Below are positions 36,275-46,863 of a stretch of 64,000 bases of DNA, piece by piece. The notes below the pieces were generated by a model that searched no databases, had not been told where the DNA came from, and was given only the letters and a program-made list of their open reading frames with translations. Each line of letters opens with the position of its first letter. Positions within the stretch are counted from its first letter, which is position 1. Source of the stretch: Scenedesmus sp. ARA3. Lineage: Eukaryota; Chlorophyta; Chlorophyceae; Sphaeropleales; Scenedesmaceae. The stretch lies in NCBI GenBank assembly GCA_004335835.1, contig RWJK01001624.1, positions 32,881 through 96,880 of the forward strand, read 5' to 3'. The position numbers and the translations under genes are program-made.

Positions 36275-37203
36275 ATGGCAGAGAAGACACTTGTGATCGA
36301 AGTTGCCTCTTGCAACGTGAAGAAGCTGGACCTCAAGGTGGGCGCCCGCAGATGCTTCCTGTTGGTGCCGCCACAGGCTACCCCAGCATCCGATCTAGTA
36401 TGATACATTTGGTAGAAATGTGTAGCAATCGGCGTGTTGGCACGTTCTGCTGCCGCGAGACGCAGCAGCACCTTCAGCAGTACCAGCACAACCAGCACTT
36501 GATGCAGCACCCTGGTGGTGAAGCAGGGCAGACAGCAGGTGCTTGAATCCAGCAAGTGCAGTTGCTAGTGTTTCGTGGTCTCAATCGTTGCTTAAGGGGT
36601 ATTCTGCAACATTCAGTTCATGGCAGCAGTTGACCAGCACTCCCGCAGCACCAGCGCCAGCCTGCACTCATGCTGATGCAACCTGTCAGCTGAGATTGCT
36701 GCTCCTCCTGCTGTTACCATCGCCTGCACAGGCCTATGGCGTGACCAAGCAGCGCTCATATGTTGTCGTGAAGGTCGGCGACAAGGAGGAGAAGACCACT
36801 GTGGGCCTGGGTACGCAGCAGAGAGCTGCAGGCTGGGTTTGGAAGTTGTGTTCCACAGCAGCATGCAGCTGCGGCTCATGCAACAGTAGCAGCATGCTCA
36901 GCATGGAAGCAGCTCTTTTGCGGCAAGCATGCATAGAAACTCCAATTTCAAAATTGTGCAGTCAACATGCGCAGGCAACCAGGACACTTCCATGCTAGCG
37001 ACACTGTCTCACAACCTGTGCCCTCTGCTGGCTGTGCTTGGCTTCCCACCAATCCCTTTTCCTGCAGGCCTGGACCCCACCTGGGAGGAGACCTTTGAGT
37101 TCACAGTGACTGACGCGGCCACCACAAAGTGCTTCGTCAAGTTCATGATGGGCGCTGAGGGCGAGGAGAAGCAGATCGGCGACGAGTGTGAGTGGCCGCC
37201 TGG

Positions 37204-37244
<41 letters not shown>

Positions 37245-38183
37245 AGACTTGCTGTGGTTTCTGTATCGTCAGCAGTTGTACAGCAAGCTGCTTGTGGCGC
37301 ATGGCTGGTGGTGGTAGCGCCACCGCGTGTACCACCAGCGGTTGCACAGCCAGCGGGTTGATATCATTAGCAGTTACACATGATCTTCTTTGTTTCATTC
37401 CGTGTGTAACACATCTCTCTTGCTGCGCTGCCTCCCCCCCCACCAGGCGAGTACCTGCTGCCCGCGCTGATCATCAACAAGCCCACCTACAAGGGGCTCA
37501 TCGTGCCGGGCGGCAAGGTGGACATGATGTTCACAGCCAAGGGCTTCGGCAAGGAGGACGGTGAGGAGGCCCGNNNNNNNNNNNNNNNNNNNNNNNNNNN
37601 NNNNNNNNNNNNNNNNNNNNNNNNNNNNNNNNNNNNNNNNNNNNNNNNNNNNNNNNNNNNNNNNNNNNNNNNNNNNNNNNNNNNNNNNNNNNNNNNNNNN
37701 NNNNNNNNNNNNNNNNGGGGGGGGTTGATGTGGATTGAGCTAGTGCTGCTGGTAGTGGCGGCAGTGGTGGCGCAGTGGTGGTGGGGAGTTTGGTTGTACC
37801 TGGGGGCAGATTTGCAGCCAAGGGCATCGGCAAGGAGGACGGTGAGGGCCAGGGGGGGGGTGATGTGGATTGAGCTGGTGCTGCTGGTGGTGCTGGTGGT
37901 GGCGCAGTGGTGCTGTGGTGGTGGGGTGCATAAATATAGCTACGAGCAGATGCAGCTGCCTCTGGGCTGCAGTAGCGCACCGGCAGGGTAGAGGAAGTGT
38001 GTGTGCCGCCGATCCTGCAAGGCAGCATCTCAGGCCGGCCGGCCACTGCTGCTGTGCTGCCGTCCAGAAGGTTGTGCCTGCCATTGAGGCGCACCATCAA
38101 CAGGGGTGCGTCGTCCTGCGGTTTGCCCACCACCTCCCTTGATTGAAGGCCTTTGCTGACTGCTGCGCTTGTCCCTGTTGCTG

Positions 38184-38215
<32 letters not shown>

Positions 38216-38300
38216 AGTTGAGGTTGATGACAGCGCACTGATGGACCTGCTGGATGGTGGTGAAATGATGATGGACGATGACGATGAGGAGGAGCAGTAG
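36275..38300 (+). CDS. Small C2-domain protein
   Basis: Five exons (36275-36337, 36732-36810, 37068-37187, 37447-37560, 38218-38300) close to 152 residues. A single C2 domain fills residues 1-135: TLVIEVASCNVKKLDLKAYG, SYVVVKVGDKEEKTTVG, LDPTWEETFEFTV, KCFVKFMMG, then LLPALIINK and KVDMMFTAKGFG. C2 domains bind membranes, often with calcium. Here the usual first-loop Asp of the SDPY type is missing (KQRSYVVV), so calcium binding is doubtful. The last exon is acidic (LLDGGEMMMDDDDEEEQ). An N gap lies in the fourth intron just after exon 4. The codon phase still fits the last exon. Specific role unknown. Confidence 0.8.
37530..37860 (+). repeat. Copies of C2 exon 4 donor end around the gap
   Basis: The exon end encoding AKGFGKEDG plus its GTGAGG donor (37530-37566) recurs as AKGIGKEDG at about 37817-37847. 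G-rich intron sequence before and after that copy (from about 37717 and 37858) is also duplicated with a period near 140 bp. More copies may be hidden in the N run. Confidence 0.8.
37574..37716. other. Assembly gap
   Basis: A run of N. It falls inside a tandemly duplicated intron stretch, which probably explains why it was not assembled. Confidence 0.98.
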
Positions 38301-39335
38301 ACGGCAGCAGCAGCAGCAGCAATGCCCAAGTTACAGCCCGCAGCAACATCGGCAGCAGCAGCAGCAGCAGCAACGCCCACGGAGTAGCCAGCGGGAGCAG
38401 CAGCAGCAGCACGCAGCGGCATACGCAGCGATCATCATGCTCCCAGTAGCAAGAGCAGTTGCTGTGCTCTGCGGCGCCTAGCGGAAAGCATGCGCAAGCG
38501 CAGCAGCAGGTGTCTGTCATAGCAGCTGCCGACCAACAGAGAGGCAATAATAGTCGTAGTTTCCGCTCCGTTACGGGGCGCAGTTGCCGATGCCGATAAG
38601 GTATGGCTTACAAGAAGACTATTATTATCATAGCAGCTGCTGATCACAGCACGTGCATCAACCTTGTTGGCGCGGCATGCTGCTGAGCATGCGTTGCTGG
38701 AATTTGGCTGCAAACAGTGGCAGGTAGCAGGCTGATGCCAGCCTGTGTGATAACGCACAGGGCGGGCTGCGCTGAACAAGCGCAGTTGTACGTCTCACTG
38801 TTACTGCAGCAGCTGTAGTGACTGCCGGTGTGTTTGGCTTGCTGTTTAGGAGGTGTGTGTTATTTGCAGCAGCATGTGACAGTTGCATGCATGTGTCAGG
38901 AGGTGCTTCCATGACGTGTGCAACAAAAGAGGCAGTGCTCACAGCTATTATTGCATTGAACCTACAGCACCTGTAACACACCAATAGTTGCCAAACGACA
39001 AGAAAAGGCCTGCTTCAACAAGACACACGTCTATGGTTATTGTCCAGGGCTGTATTGCTGCTCACCATGCATGCTCCATGCGCCACACACTAGTGACAGG
39101 ATACAGAGTTGCAGCGTGCATGCAGGTCAGACATTACAAGCAAGCATTATGCAACATACTGACTCATTATGAGTACTCGGAGTACTCACATAGCGAGAAG
39201 GGCCCCAGGGCCATCATGACAGAACACTTGCGCCAGCCTGGCACCCTGGCATGGTTACCAAATGATCGAATGATATCACGTCAACACGGTGTACATGAGG
39301 AGGCACAACTTTGACCCCCGCCGTAACACAACCGG
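38301..39335. other. Intergenic region between convergent genes
   Basis: CAG-rich sequence at 38308-38415 follows the C2 stop codon. TGTAA stands at 38972-38976 (+) and TTACA at 39134-39138. No coding exon is evident. Confidence 0.5.
39134..39138 (-). terminator. Probable poly(A) signal of the NHX gene
   Basis: TGTAA on the minus strand about 200 bases past the stop at 39336. Confidence 0.5.
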
Positions 39336-40665
39336 TCAGGGTAGCAAGCTGCTGCCAGCAGTGCTGCTCCCCAGTCCTGCTGGATTCTGCGGCATGCCTG
39401 GCTGCGGCTGCGGCTGCTGCTGCCCAGCAATGTTTTCGCTGCTGCTGGGTCTGCTGCCAGGCCCTCCAAACAGCGGCCGCATCACATCTCTGTCGAAGTG
39501 GCCCCAGGCTTCACCCATCTGGCGCATGGCCACAAGCACAGTGCCACCACCCGCGGCAGCACTGCTGCCGCCTGCTGCCCCTTGCAGGCCGCCCTGCTGC
39601 AGCTCAACTGCTGCCGCGCCTGCTGACTGCTGCTGCTGCTGCTGCTGCTGCTGGTGGTGGCCTGGCAGGAAGCGGCTAAATGACAAGCTGCCTGCACTGC
39701 GGCTGCCGGCAGGACCGCCGGCTGTACTAGCAGCAGCTCCTGTCTCATTGATCGATATGAGAGCTGCATCTGCAGAGTCATACTCCTCTGCTGCTTGTAG
39801 CGCTGCATCATCGACGTCAAAGCCATCAAAGCCTCCGCTGCCATCTGCTGGCCCGGCAGGTACTGCTGCAGCTGCAGCAGGGCCCCCAGCAGCACCCCAC
39901 ATGCGGCCGCTGCTGCGTGCTACGCCAGCAACAGCACCCCACACCCGCCCGCCACCCCTACTACTATCAACGGCACCAGCTACACCAGAGCCCCCGCCCC
40001 CTGGCGGTGGCCCTCTCCTGCTGCCGTTATTTCCGTTATTTCTGCTGTTGCCGTTGCCATGTTGACTGCCGCCGCCGCTGCTGCTGCTGTTGCTGCCCTG
40101 CCTAGCCGCCTGACCGCCCCTGTGAGGCCTGAAGCTGTTGTCTAGCTGCTCAATGAAGGAGTTGGCGCTGCTGCTGTTGTGTGCAAGCGTGCTGCATGGA
40201 CGGCAATTGGCAGCAGTTCAGGCAAGCAGGCAGCGACACAATCATGAGTACGTCCGTATAAACTGCGCATCAACAAGTCAACGAGGGCGCCTGTGCACAA
40301 AGGTTCAGGATGGAACAGGAGCTCTGGTGCTGCACGAACGATGCATCAATAGCATGTGGCAGAGCAGCACAGCCAACAGCACCTTACGGAGCCACAAGCA
40401 GCCGCCATTCTCATCCAAATCACAGCCCATCCATGCTTCTTCTTCTGCACTGGCTGCATCAAGACCTGCACAGTGTGCTTTCCTGCGTCTTATCAAACCC
40501 AACATCCGGCAAAAAAACCCGAGTCAAAAGTGCGACAGCGCGCCCACCTGAGCAGCGGAATGGTGCGCAGCTGGTCCCTCAGGCTGGCCTCGCGCTCCCC
40601 TTTGAGCATGGCTGCCAGCAGCGGCTTTGTGAGCGCGCCAAAGCCCAGGATGCTGATCATCACCA

Positions 40666-40700
<35 letters not shown>

Positions 40701-43700
40701 GCATGACAGGCAGATCCAACTCGTGGGTGTGCATAGCATTGCGACCAGGGAAACATCTGCATGCAGGGAAACAGCTGCTCGCAGCGCCTGGATGTGCTTG
40801 TTGGCCAGCATGCACCCCAAACAACAAAACCCAAGCCCCTGTCAGCTGGCCGCACCATGAGGGTTGACACGATGAGTGTGGCCCGGCTCCTGTCCAGCAC
40901 CTGGCGGGGGTTGTCGTCAAAGTAGTAGTACACGAGCGCAACACTCACTGCGCCGCGCATCAGCCCTGGCAGCAGCAGCAGCAGCAGCAACAGCAGCAAA
41001 GGTCAGCATGTGCTCCTGTGCATCAGCAGCGTGTGCTGTGCTAGCAGCCATATGTGTACCACTCGTGCCAGGGGGCCGCAGCGTGACCAGGCCAGCTGAT
41101 CCATGCTTGTTCATCCCCCATGCAGCAACACTCCCACTGCTGCTGCCGCTGCCGCTGCCAATGGGCATAGCACCAGTCTTCTAGGCATCAGTCCGGCTCC
41201 AGCACCATGCAGAGGCAGGGTACGTGGAGCAGCTGCAGCAGCCTCGCTGCCACGTACACGCTGTCAGTGCTGCCGCTGCGCCGCACCTGCCCACCACACC
41301 ACCACAATGTCTCTGCTGCTGAGCTTGTCTGCCGACCAGATGTTGTGCAGCAGAGAGAAGGGCACCACAAACGCGGCCCGCGCAGCAGCCAGCAGCGCGG
41401 TGAGCACCAGCACCAGCCACACTGCCTCGGCAGCATTGGCACCCTGCAGGAAAGGTCCAGAACAAACACAAGGACAGATGAAGACATGTCAGAGGGGCGC
41501 TGTAGATGCAGTTCAAACAATGTACAATGGCACTGCTAGGGCTGATCAATAGCAAAGGGCAACACCGTGTAAGTGACATATTGCTGGCTGGCTGTGTTGC
41601 ACCATCTGTAAGGTTGCAACGGCATGTGCAACTGCTGTGACGGCAGTGCAGCCCTTGCCACCTGCCTCTAAAGATGCCGCACTGGTAACTGTACATCAAA
41701 GAAAAATTGCAACAACATTAGTAATACTGACAAGGTGGCATCAAGACAGTCACAATGCCTCAGCGCATCACCTGCCACTTGAGTGGGTCCAGTGCATCCA
41801 TGCCCACATACAGGAAGATGATGCCCTCAGCAAGGTACGAGGCAGTCCTGCACAGGTGGCGGCGCACCGGCAGTGCAATCACACTATGAGGGACGAGAAA
41901 ACCAGAGAGGATGCCCTCCGCAAGGCACAACGCATCCTGTAAGCAGCGACAGCAACACGCTGGAACACGCGGCTGCTGTATAAAATGAGCCATTGCATGA
42001 CGCTTGCGACGCTGCACGCAGCTGGCAGCAGCCATCACCAGCTGGGGACCACCTCTTCACTGTTCACGCATGAATGCCAGGCAGCGCTCACTTCCCCCGC
42101 TATCGCGTCTCACCTGAAGCTCGTGAGTGTCGCTGCCTGGCCCTCCTCGCTCACGTTGTTCAGCGCGTAGTGGCTGACCACCACGCCGCACACAAACAGC
42201 GCCAGGATGCCTGAGAGGCCGGTGACATCAGCCAGCAGGTAGCTGAAGTAGCTCAGCAGCGTGATGACAGCCAGCTCCTGGCGGCAGAAAATTGAGACAG
42301 CATGAGTGAAAGTTGGTCACAGAGAGGCCGGTGACATCGGCCAGCAGATAGCTGAAGTAGCTCAGCAGCGTGATGACAGCCAGCTCCTGGCGGCAGCAGG
42401 GAACATTGAAGACATCGCAGGAAGATAACACACAGGCAGGAGGGCGGTGAACTTACATGCAGACGTTTGCTTGGCAGCTACGTGGATAGCATGTCAGATA
42501 CATATTGAACAAAGAGGATGCACCAGAAACTCAGGTAATGCCTGTGTGTTGTGTGTGCGCCGGGCAGCTGCTGTTGCGTCACCAGACGCGGCTAGTCCAT
42601 GGTGCATCACGCTATACAACAAGACAACAACACAAGCGCTGCAGCACCGCAGCAGCAGCAGCAGCAGCAGCAGCGCCACCCGCACCTGGTGCGCCTCCGT
42701 CAGCATCAGCCGCCGCAGCGCCACAGCAATGCCCAGCCCACTGGCAGCGCCCAGCAGCAGGCTCAGCACCAGCAGGTACACAAAGTTGAAGACCACGCCG
42801 CCAGCAATCGTGTCCTTGGCGGCGCCGCCGGCTGCTGCTGCCTCGTGCGCACGCGCGGTGTTGGCGACAGCTCCCAGCAGCACGACACTCACTGCAGGTG
42901 CAGCGCACACATGCAACATGACATTGCCTCTGGAAATTGCATGCATAGATAATGCATGCACAGACATGCAGCAAGACATCAAGCTGCTGCAAAACACAGC
43001 AACCAGTGAGCATGGTGAGCAATGGTGGAGATTCCAGCCCGCAGCCGCTGCAGCTGTGGGGGCGGCAGGCAGGATCCACACATGGTTTGTCTAGTGTGCA
43101 GCGTGCGTGCGCCATCGTCACTAGGTGTAGGCCCCACAACACCCTCAGTAAGCGGAAGACTGAGGTTGCACTTGTCACCAACTGACAAGTGCAACCACAG
43201 GCTGCCGCTTCCGTGGATGTTGAGCGACCTGCACATCACGAGGATGGTGCATGACGCTTGTGTGCTGTCTCGCCAACTTTTTGGCTTGTTCAACAAGCTA
43301 CACATAAATGCGTGCGTCTGTGCCAGGCACGCTATACATTGCTGCTGAGTAGGTGACTGCTGCATCTGCCTCTGCCGCTTATTCTACACACAGGTTTCAA
43401 GGCCTGCTTGACCCTCACTTCAACTACCAGACACTATCTGAAACGTACATCGCTTCAAGCAGGTGGTACACGTCTAGTCAAACCCTGCCCCCTCGGCCGC
43501 ACCTGCGTCGTTGACCACGCCCTTCCCAAACACCAGGCTGACTCCTGCCCGCTGCCTTTGCCTCGGGTGCTGTGGTCAACGACCCCCCACCTCCCACCCC
43601 ACCCCACCCCACCCCTCTCTCACCTGCGTCATTGACCACGCCCTCCCCGAACACCAGGCTGAACAGGCCCGGCATGGTGTTGCGGTCCAGCACCTGCAGC

Positions 43701-44672
43701 GTGGCCACGCTGTCGGTGGCCGCAAAGATGGCACCCATGGCCAGGCAGTCCTGCAGGGCAAGGACAGCAGGGTTGAAGGGGTTTTGAGGGTTGAAGGGCC
43801 CAATTGTTTAAGGCGCCCATGGCCAGGCAGTCGTGAAAGCGGCAGCAGGGTTGCAGTATTTAGGGGTTGAGGGGGTTCAAGTGGTTCAAGTGGTGCAAGT
43901 GGTGCAGGCATGGCGCCCATGGCCATGCAGTCCTGTCCAGGCCAAGCCAGAGCAGAGACAGAGCGGGCAAGGCAGGCCAGGCTTGTGACTTATGTGGACA
44001 TCCACTGCATCGCTTCGTGTTCAGGAAAGCTAGCAGTCACTCTGATTCAGTGCCACATGCATGCAAACATTGCCAAAGGCCTGAACCACAAGCAGCACCG
44101 TTAATGTAACCTGGAAGGGTTCAAGGGTTCAGGATCCGGGGCTTCACTCACCTCCAGCTTGAGCAGCAAGCCCAGCGCACCGTACATCAAAAGCCTGAAA
44201 CCTCAAGCAGCAGCCTTATGGCTCAAGCGGCTTAGCTATTTCAATCTCAGCTCACCTGCAGCTTGAACGGCGCGAAGCCCAGCGCGCCGGAAATGTAGAG
44301 GCTGATGATGGCACATCTGGCCACCCTCATGTTGCAAGATTGACGTGTTGTATAACAACTGCATGACACAAGTCACCTCCAGCTCGAACAGGGCAAAGCC
44401 CAGCGCGCCGCAAATGACCTGAGCTGATGGCGGCACAGCTGGCCACCCTCATATTGCAAGGTTGGCGTGTGATACAGCAATTTGTAGCCCTCCTCACCTC
44501 CAGCTTGAACAGCGCGAAGCCCAGCGCGCCGTACATGAAGAGGCTGATGATGGCAAAGCTGGCCAGCGTGCCAAACACGCCGTACAGCAGGATGGAGGGC
44601 AGCGCGTAGAAGAAGCGCTCGTGCTCCACAGACAGACCGCAGTAGAAGATCACGGGCGGCAGCAGCCAGCTG

Positions 44673-44705
<33 letters not shown>

Positions 44706-45076
44706 CGCATGCGGCAGCCAGGCATGTTAGGTCAGTGTGAAGCGCAAATAAACAAAGGACCGACCAGGAGAAGGCGGATGGCGGATAGGTGCTGCAGCTG
44801 CTGCTGCTGCTGCTGCTTCGCTGCTGCACAGGACATGCTGTTGCATTGAGCGCGGTCAAATGCCTGCAGAGGAATGCAATTACAGCTGAGAGCGCTGCTG
44901 TATTCAACCTGGTATGCTGTTGTTGCTGCGCTAGGTGCAGTGCAGCCAGCAAGTGCGCGGCACCGTGGTGTGGCACGGTTGCATGCTGCAAACACCCACA
45001 CACACCGCTCTTACTCAACACTTCAGCACGCTGGCTGCTTGAAAACAGTTGCGCAAGGGCAGGTTGCTGCTGCTGA

Positions 45077-45111
<35 letters not shown>

Positions 45112-46270
45112 CCGACTGCATCCATCTGTGCTCTACCAGCAGCAGTGTGTGGCCGCCTGGTGCCAGCCATGCCATGCTGGCGGTGACACTCACGTGAAGA
45201 ACCTGCACAGCAGCAGCAGCAGCAGCAGCAGCAGCAAACTGAGCTATGCCTGCAGCATATGGGAAACAGATACTGGCAATGCACAACTGTGACAGTTGGC
45301 AGCTGCAGCTGCACCAAAGGACAGCTTTCCCGTACCCCATCATACTCTGGCAAGCACCCTCCGCAGCGTTGGCACTCCTGCCGCCAGAACCATCCTGTAG
45401 GCACATGCTGTCAATCACTGGATCACTCAGCACAGCCTGTGCGAGCACACATCAACAGCCGCGCCCGCCGCCTCACCCTGCCGCGTTGAACTCCAGCAGA
45501 TTGGTCACCCAGCTCCAGCCCGTGTAGTGGTGGAACACCAGCAGCACCAGACCAGTGGCCAGCCCCAGCGCACACGCAGCGCTGCCCTCCGTGAAGTGGC
45601 GGCTCCTGCAGCGGCAGCGAGTGCAGGAGAAGAGTGTGTGTCCAATATGTTACAGAGCATCAGCGGACCAGGCTGTTCAGGAGTCGCATGGCATTTGCAC
45701 GCATCTGGCCTTGCTGTTGCACTCATGCTGCAAGCGACGTCCAGGAATGCATGTACTGCTGTATCTTGTGTCGTAGATGCATGTGCACAGCTGAGCATGC
45801 AGTGGTTCTGGTGGTGATCCTGCTGCTGCTTCTGCTGCTGCTGATTGCACCTTTTGGCCAGGTGGTGGCCCCCCAGGCACCATGCCATCACCAGCACCAC
45901 CAGCACACCTGCAAGCATACACGCCAGCACAACGCAGCCCATGTGATCAGTCACATGACAGGCTGGGGTGCATGTGCTGTTGTGCTGCTGCTCTGCACAT
46001 TGCTATACGGTGACAAAAATGGGCCTGGAGAATTGAATCACTGTCAGCTTGATGTGGTGTATATACTGACGATGCAAAGCACAGCAGCTGCATTCATCAA
46101 GCCCTGAAGGCAGCAGCTGACTGTATTGCAAGCTAGGGTTGAGCAGCAGGCGGCATCAGAGTTGCCTGAAGCGCACATGTGCTCATGTTGCTTGCATGAA
46201 CGATGTCATGTGTTGTGTGGGGCGCTGGGGCAGGGGCAGGAGGTGCAGGGGATGACTCTGGATCCGCCAT
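39336..46270 (-). CDS. NHX1: NHX-type Na+(K+)/H+ antiporter (CPA1 family)
   Basis: CPA1 antiporters swap Na+ or K+ for H+; plant class I NHX proteins act on the vacuole membrane. Thirteen exons close to 758 residues: 46270-46177, 45908-45851, 45605-45477, 45202-45194, 44669-44498, 43750-43624, 42891-42686, 42277-42114, 41847-41772, 41443-41287, 40965-40856, 40666-40548, 40191-39336. Motifs in order: FFTWLLPPVIFYCGL (amiloride-site region), LAMGAIFAATDSVATLQVL, SLVFGEGVVNDAVSVVL (the VND signature), LSGILALFVCGVVVSHY, LAEGIIFLYVGMDALDPLKW, WWAGLMRGAVSVALVY, FGALTKPLL, and near the end FDRDVMRPLFGGPG. These match class I NHX more closely than the endosomal class. The ~260-residue cytosolic tail before FDRD is unusually long and Gly/Ser/Asn-rich. 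Exon 4 is a 9-nt microexon. The first exon (MADPESSPAPP) is the least certain. Confidence 0.88.
42202..42400 (-). repeat. Upstream copy of NHX exon 8 acceptor end
   Basis: The first ~70 bases of the exon starting at 42277 (encoding ELAVITLLSYFSYLLADVTGLS), with the CAG acceptor, stand again at about 42322-42390, offset 109 bp. The copy is nearly identical and in an open frame, but soon runs into unrelated sequence. Confidence 0.88.
43089..43272. repeat. Foldback (inverted repeat) element in NHX intron
   Basis: A perfect 14-bp stem, GGTTGCACTTGTCA and its complement, closes a 5-base loop at 43164-43196. The pairing extends imperfectly outward to about 43089 and 43272, for example GTGTGCAGCG against the complement of the far arm. 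The whole could fold into a hairpin of about 90 bp. It lies in the intron between exons 6 and 7. It may be a small MITE or a long small-RNA precursor like those of Chlamydomonas. Confidence 0.65.
43496..43945 (-). repeat. Copies of both edges of NHX exon 6
   Basis: The donor end of the exon 43750-43624 (encoding SLVFGEGVVNDA) recurs at about 43500-43545, offset 120 bp downstream in gene orientation. The acceptor end (GACTGCCTGGCCATGGGxGCC) recurs upstream at about 43811-43835 and 43909-43943. All extra copies are decayed. Confidence 0.8.
44149..44560 (-). repeat. Tandem copies of NHX exon 5 donor end
   Basis: The end of exon 5 (encoding YGALGFALFKLE) with its GTGAGG donor at 44498 recurs with donors at about 44374, 44253 and 44149, spaced 121, 121 and 104 bp. 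The copies differ by point changes and keep the splice site. Confidence 0.88.
45194..45202 (-). other. 9-nt microexon of NHX
   Basis: GTTCTTCAC is flanked by TGTGCAG and GTGAGT. Adding it restores phase between the neighbouring exons and yields GFFTWLLPP, which agrees with the conserved FFxYLLPP of NHX proteins. Skipping it leaves the downstream frame intact but deletes the conserved FF pair. Confidence 0.85.
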
Positions 46271-46863
46271 TCTGCCAGTCACTGCTCTACACTGCCTCGG
46301 AGGTCTCTAACTACTGCATATCAACCTTGTGTTGAAGGATCGGGCCAGTGTCCCGCATGAGACACGTCCAGGAAACACTGGAAAGAAGGAAGTGGGCGAA
46401 CAGCTTGCTGTGCTGTGTTCCTTTGGTTGCATTGTTTGACGTATAGGACACTTAGCATGCGAGTGCGTCAATACGCCTAATATTGTGCATGCACAATGCG
46501 AACAGACAACTGACTGTGTCACTCCACTATTTTGTGATTACTGGGATGAAGAACACGTTTGTCGCAAGCACCTGTCACGATACATTGTTTGAACTGCTGC
46601 ACGCACTGCACCATCGTCACAACTTGACTGACACTATCAGTTGCACCCGTCGCTGTCTCCAGCACGCCCTGTTGCGCTGTCTTGTCTGCCTTATCATATA
46701 CCTGAGTATCTGATCGCCTGTTGTAAGCCTCACGTTTGGTCTTGTGGGCCCTCAAGCGTCGGGAAGGGTCTGCATCACAACAGCAGTTGCTGCTTTTACC
46801 TGCCATCAAGGCCAGCAGCCCGGCCCTAGCTAGGCACACAATCAACTGCAGCAGACAGGCAGG
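46271..46863. promoter_or_regulatory. Divergent upstream region (NHX and YIP1)
   Basis: 593 bp between two head-to-head start codons. AT-richer than its surroundings and free of CAG/CTG runs. No motif I can name with confidence. Confidence 0.5.

Noticed and set aside
37203..37244. GCT run after C2 exon 3 as coding poly-Ala
   Set aside because: It follows a good GTGAGT donor and including it breaks the C2 domain; it is intronic.
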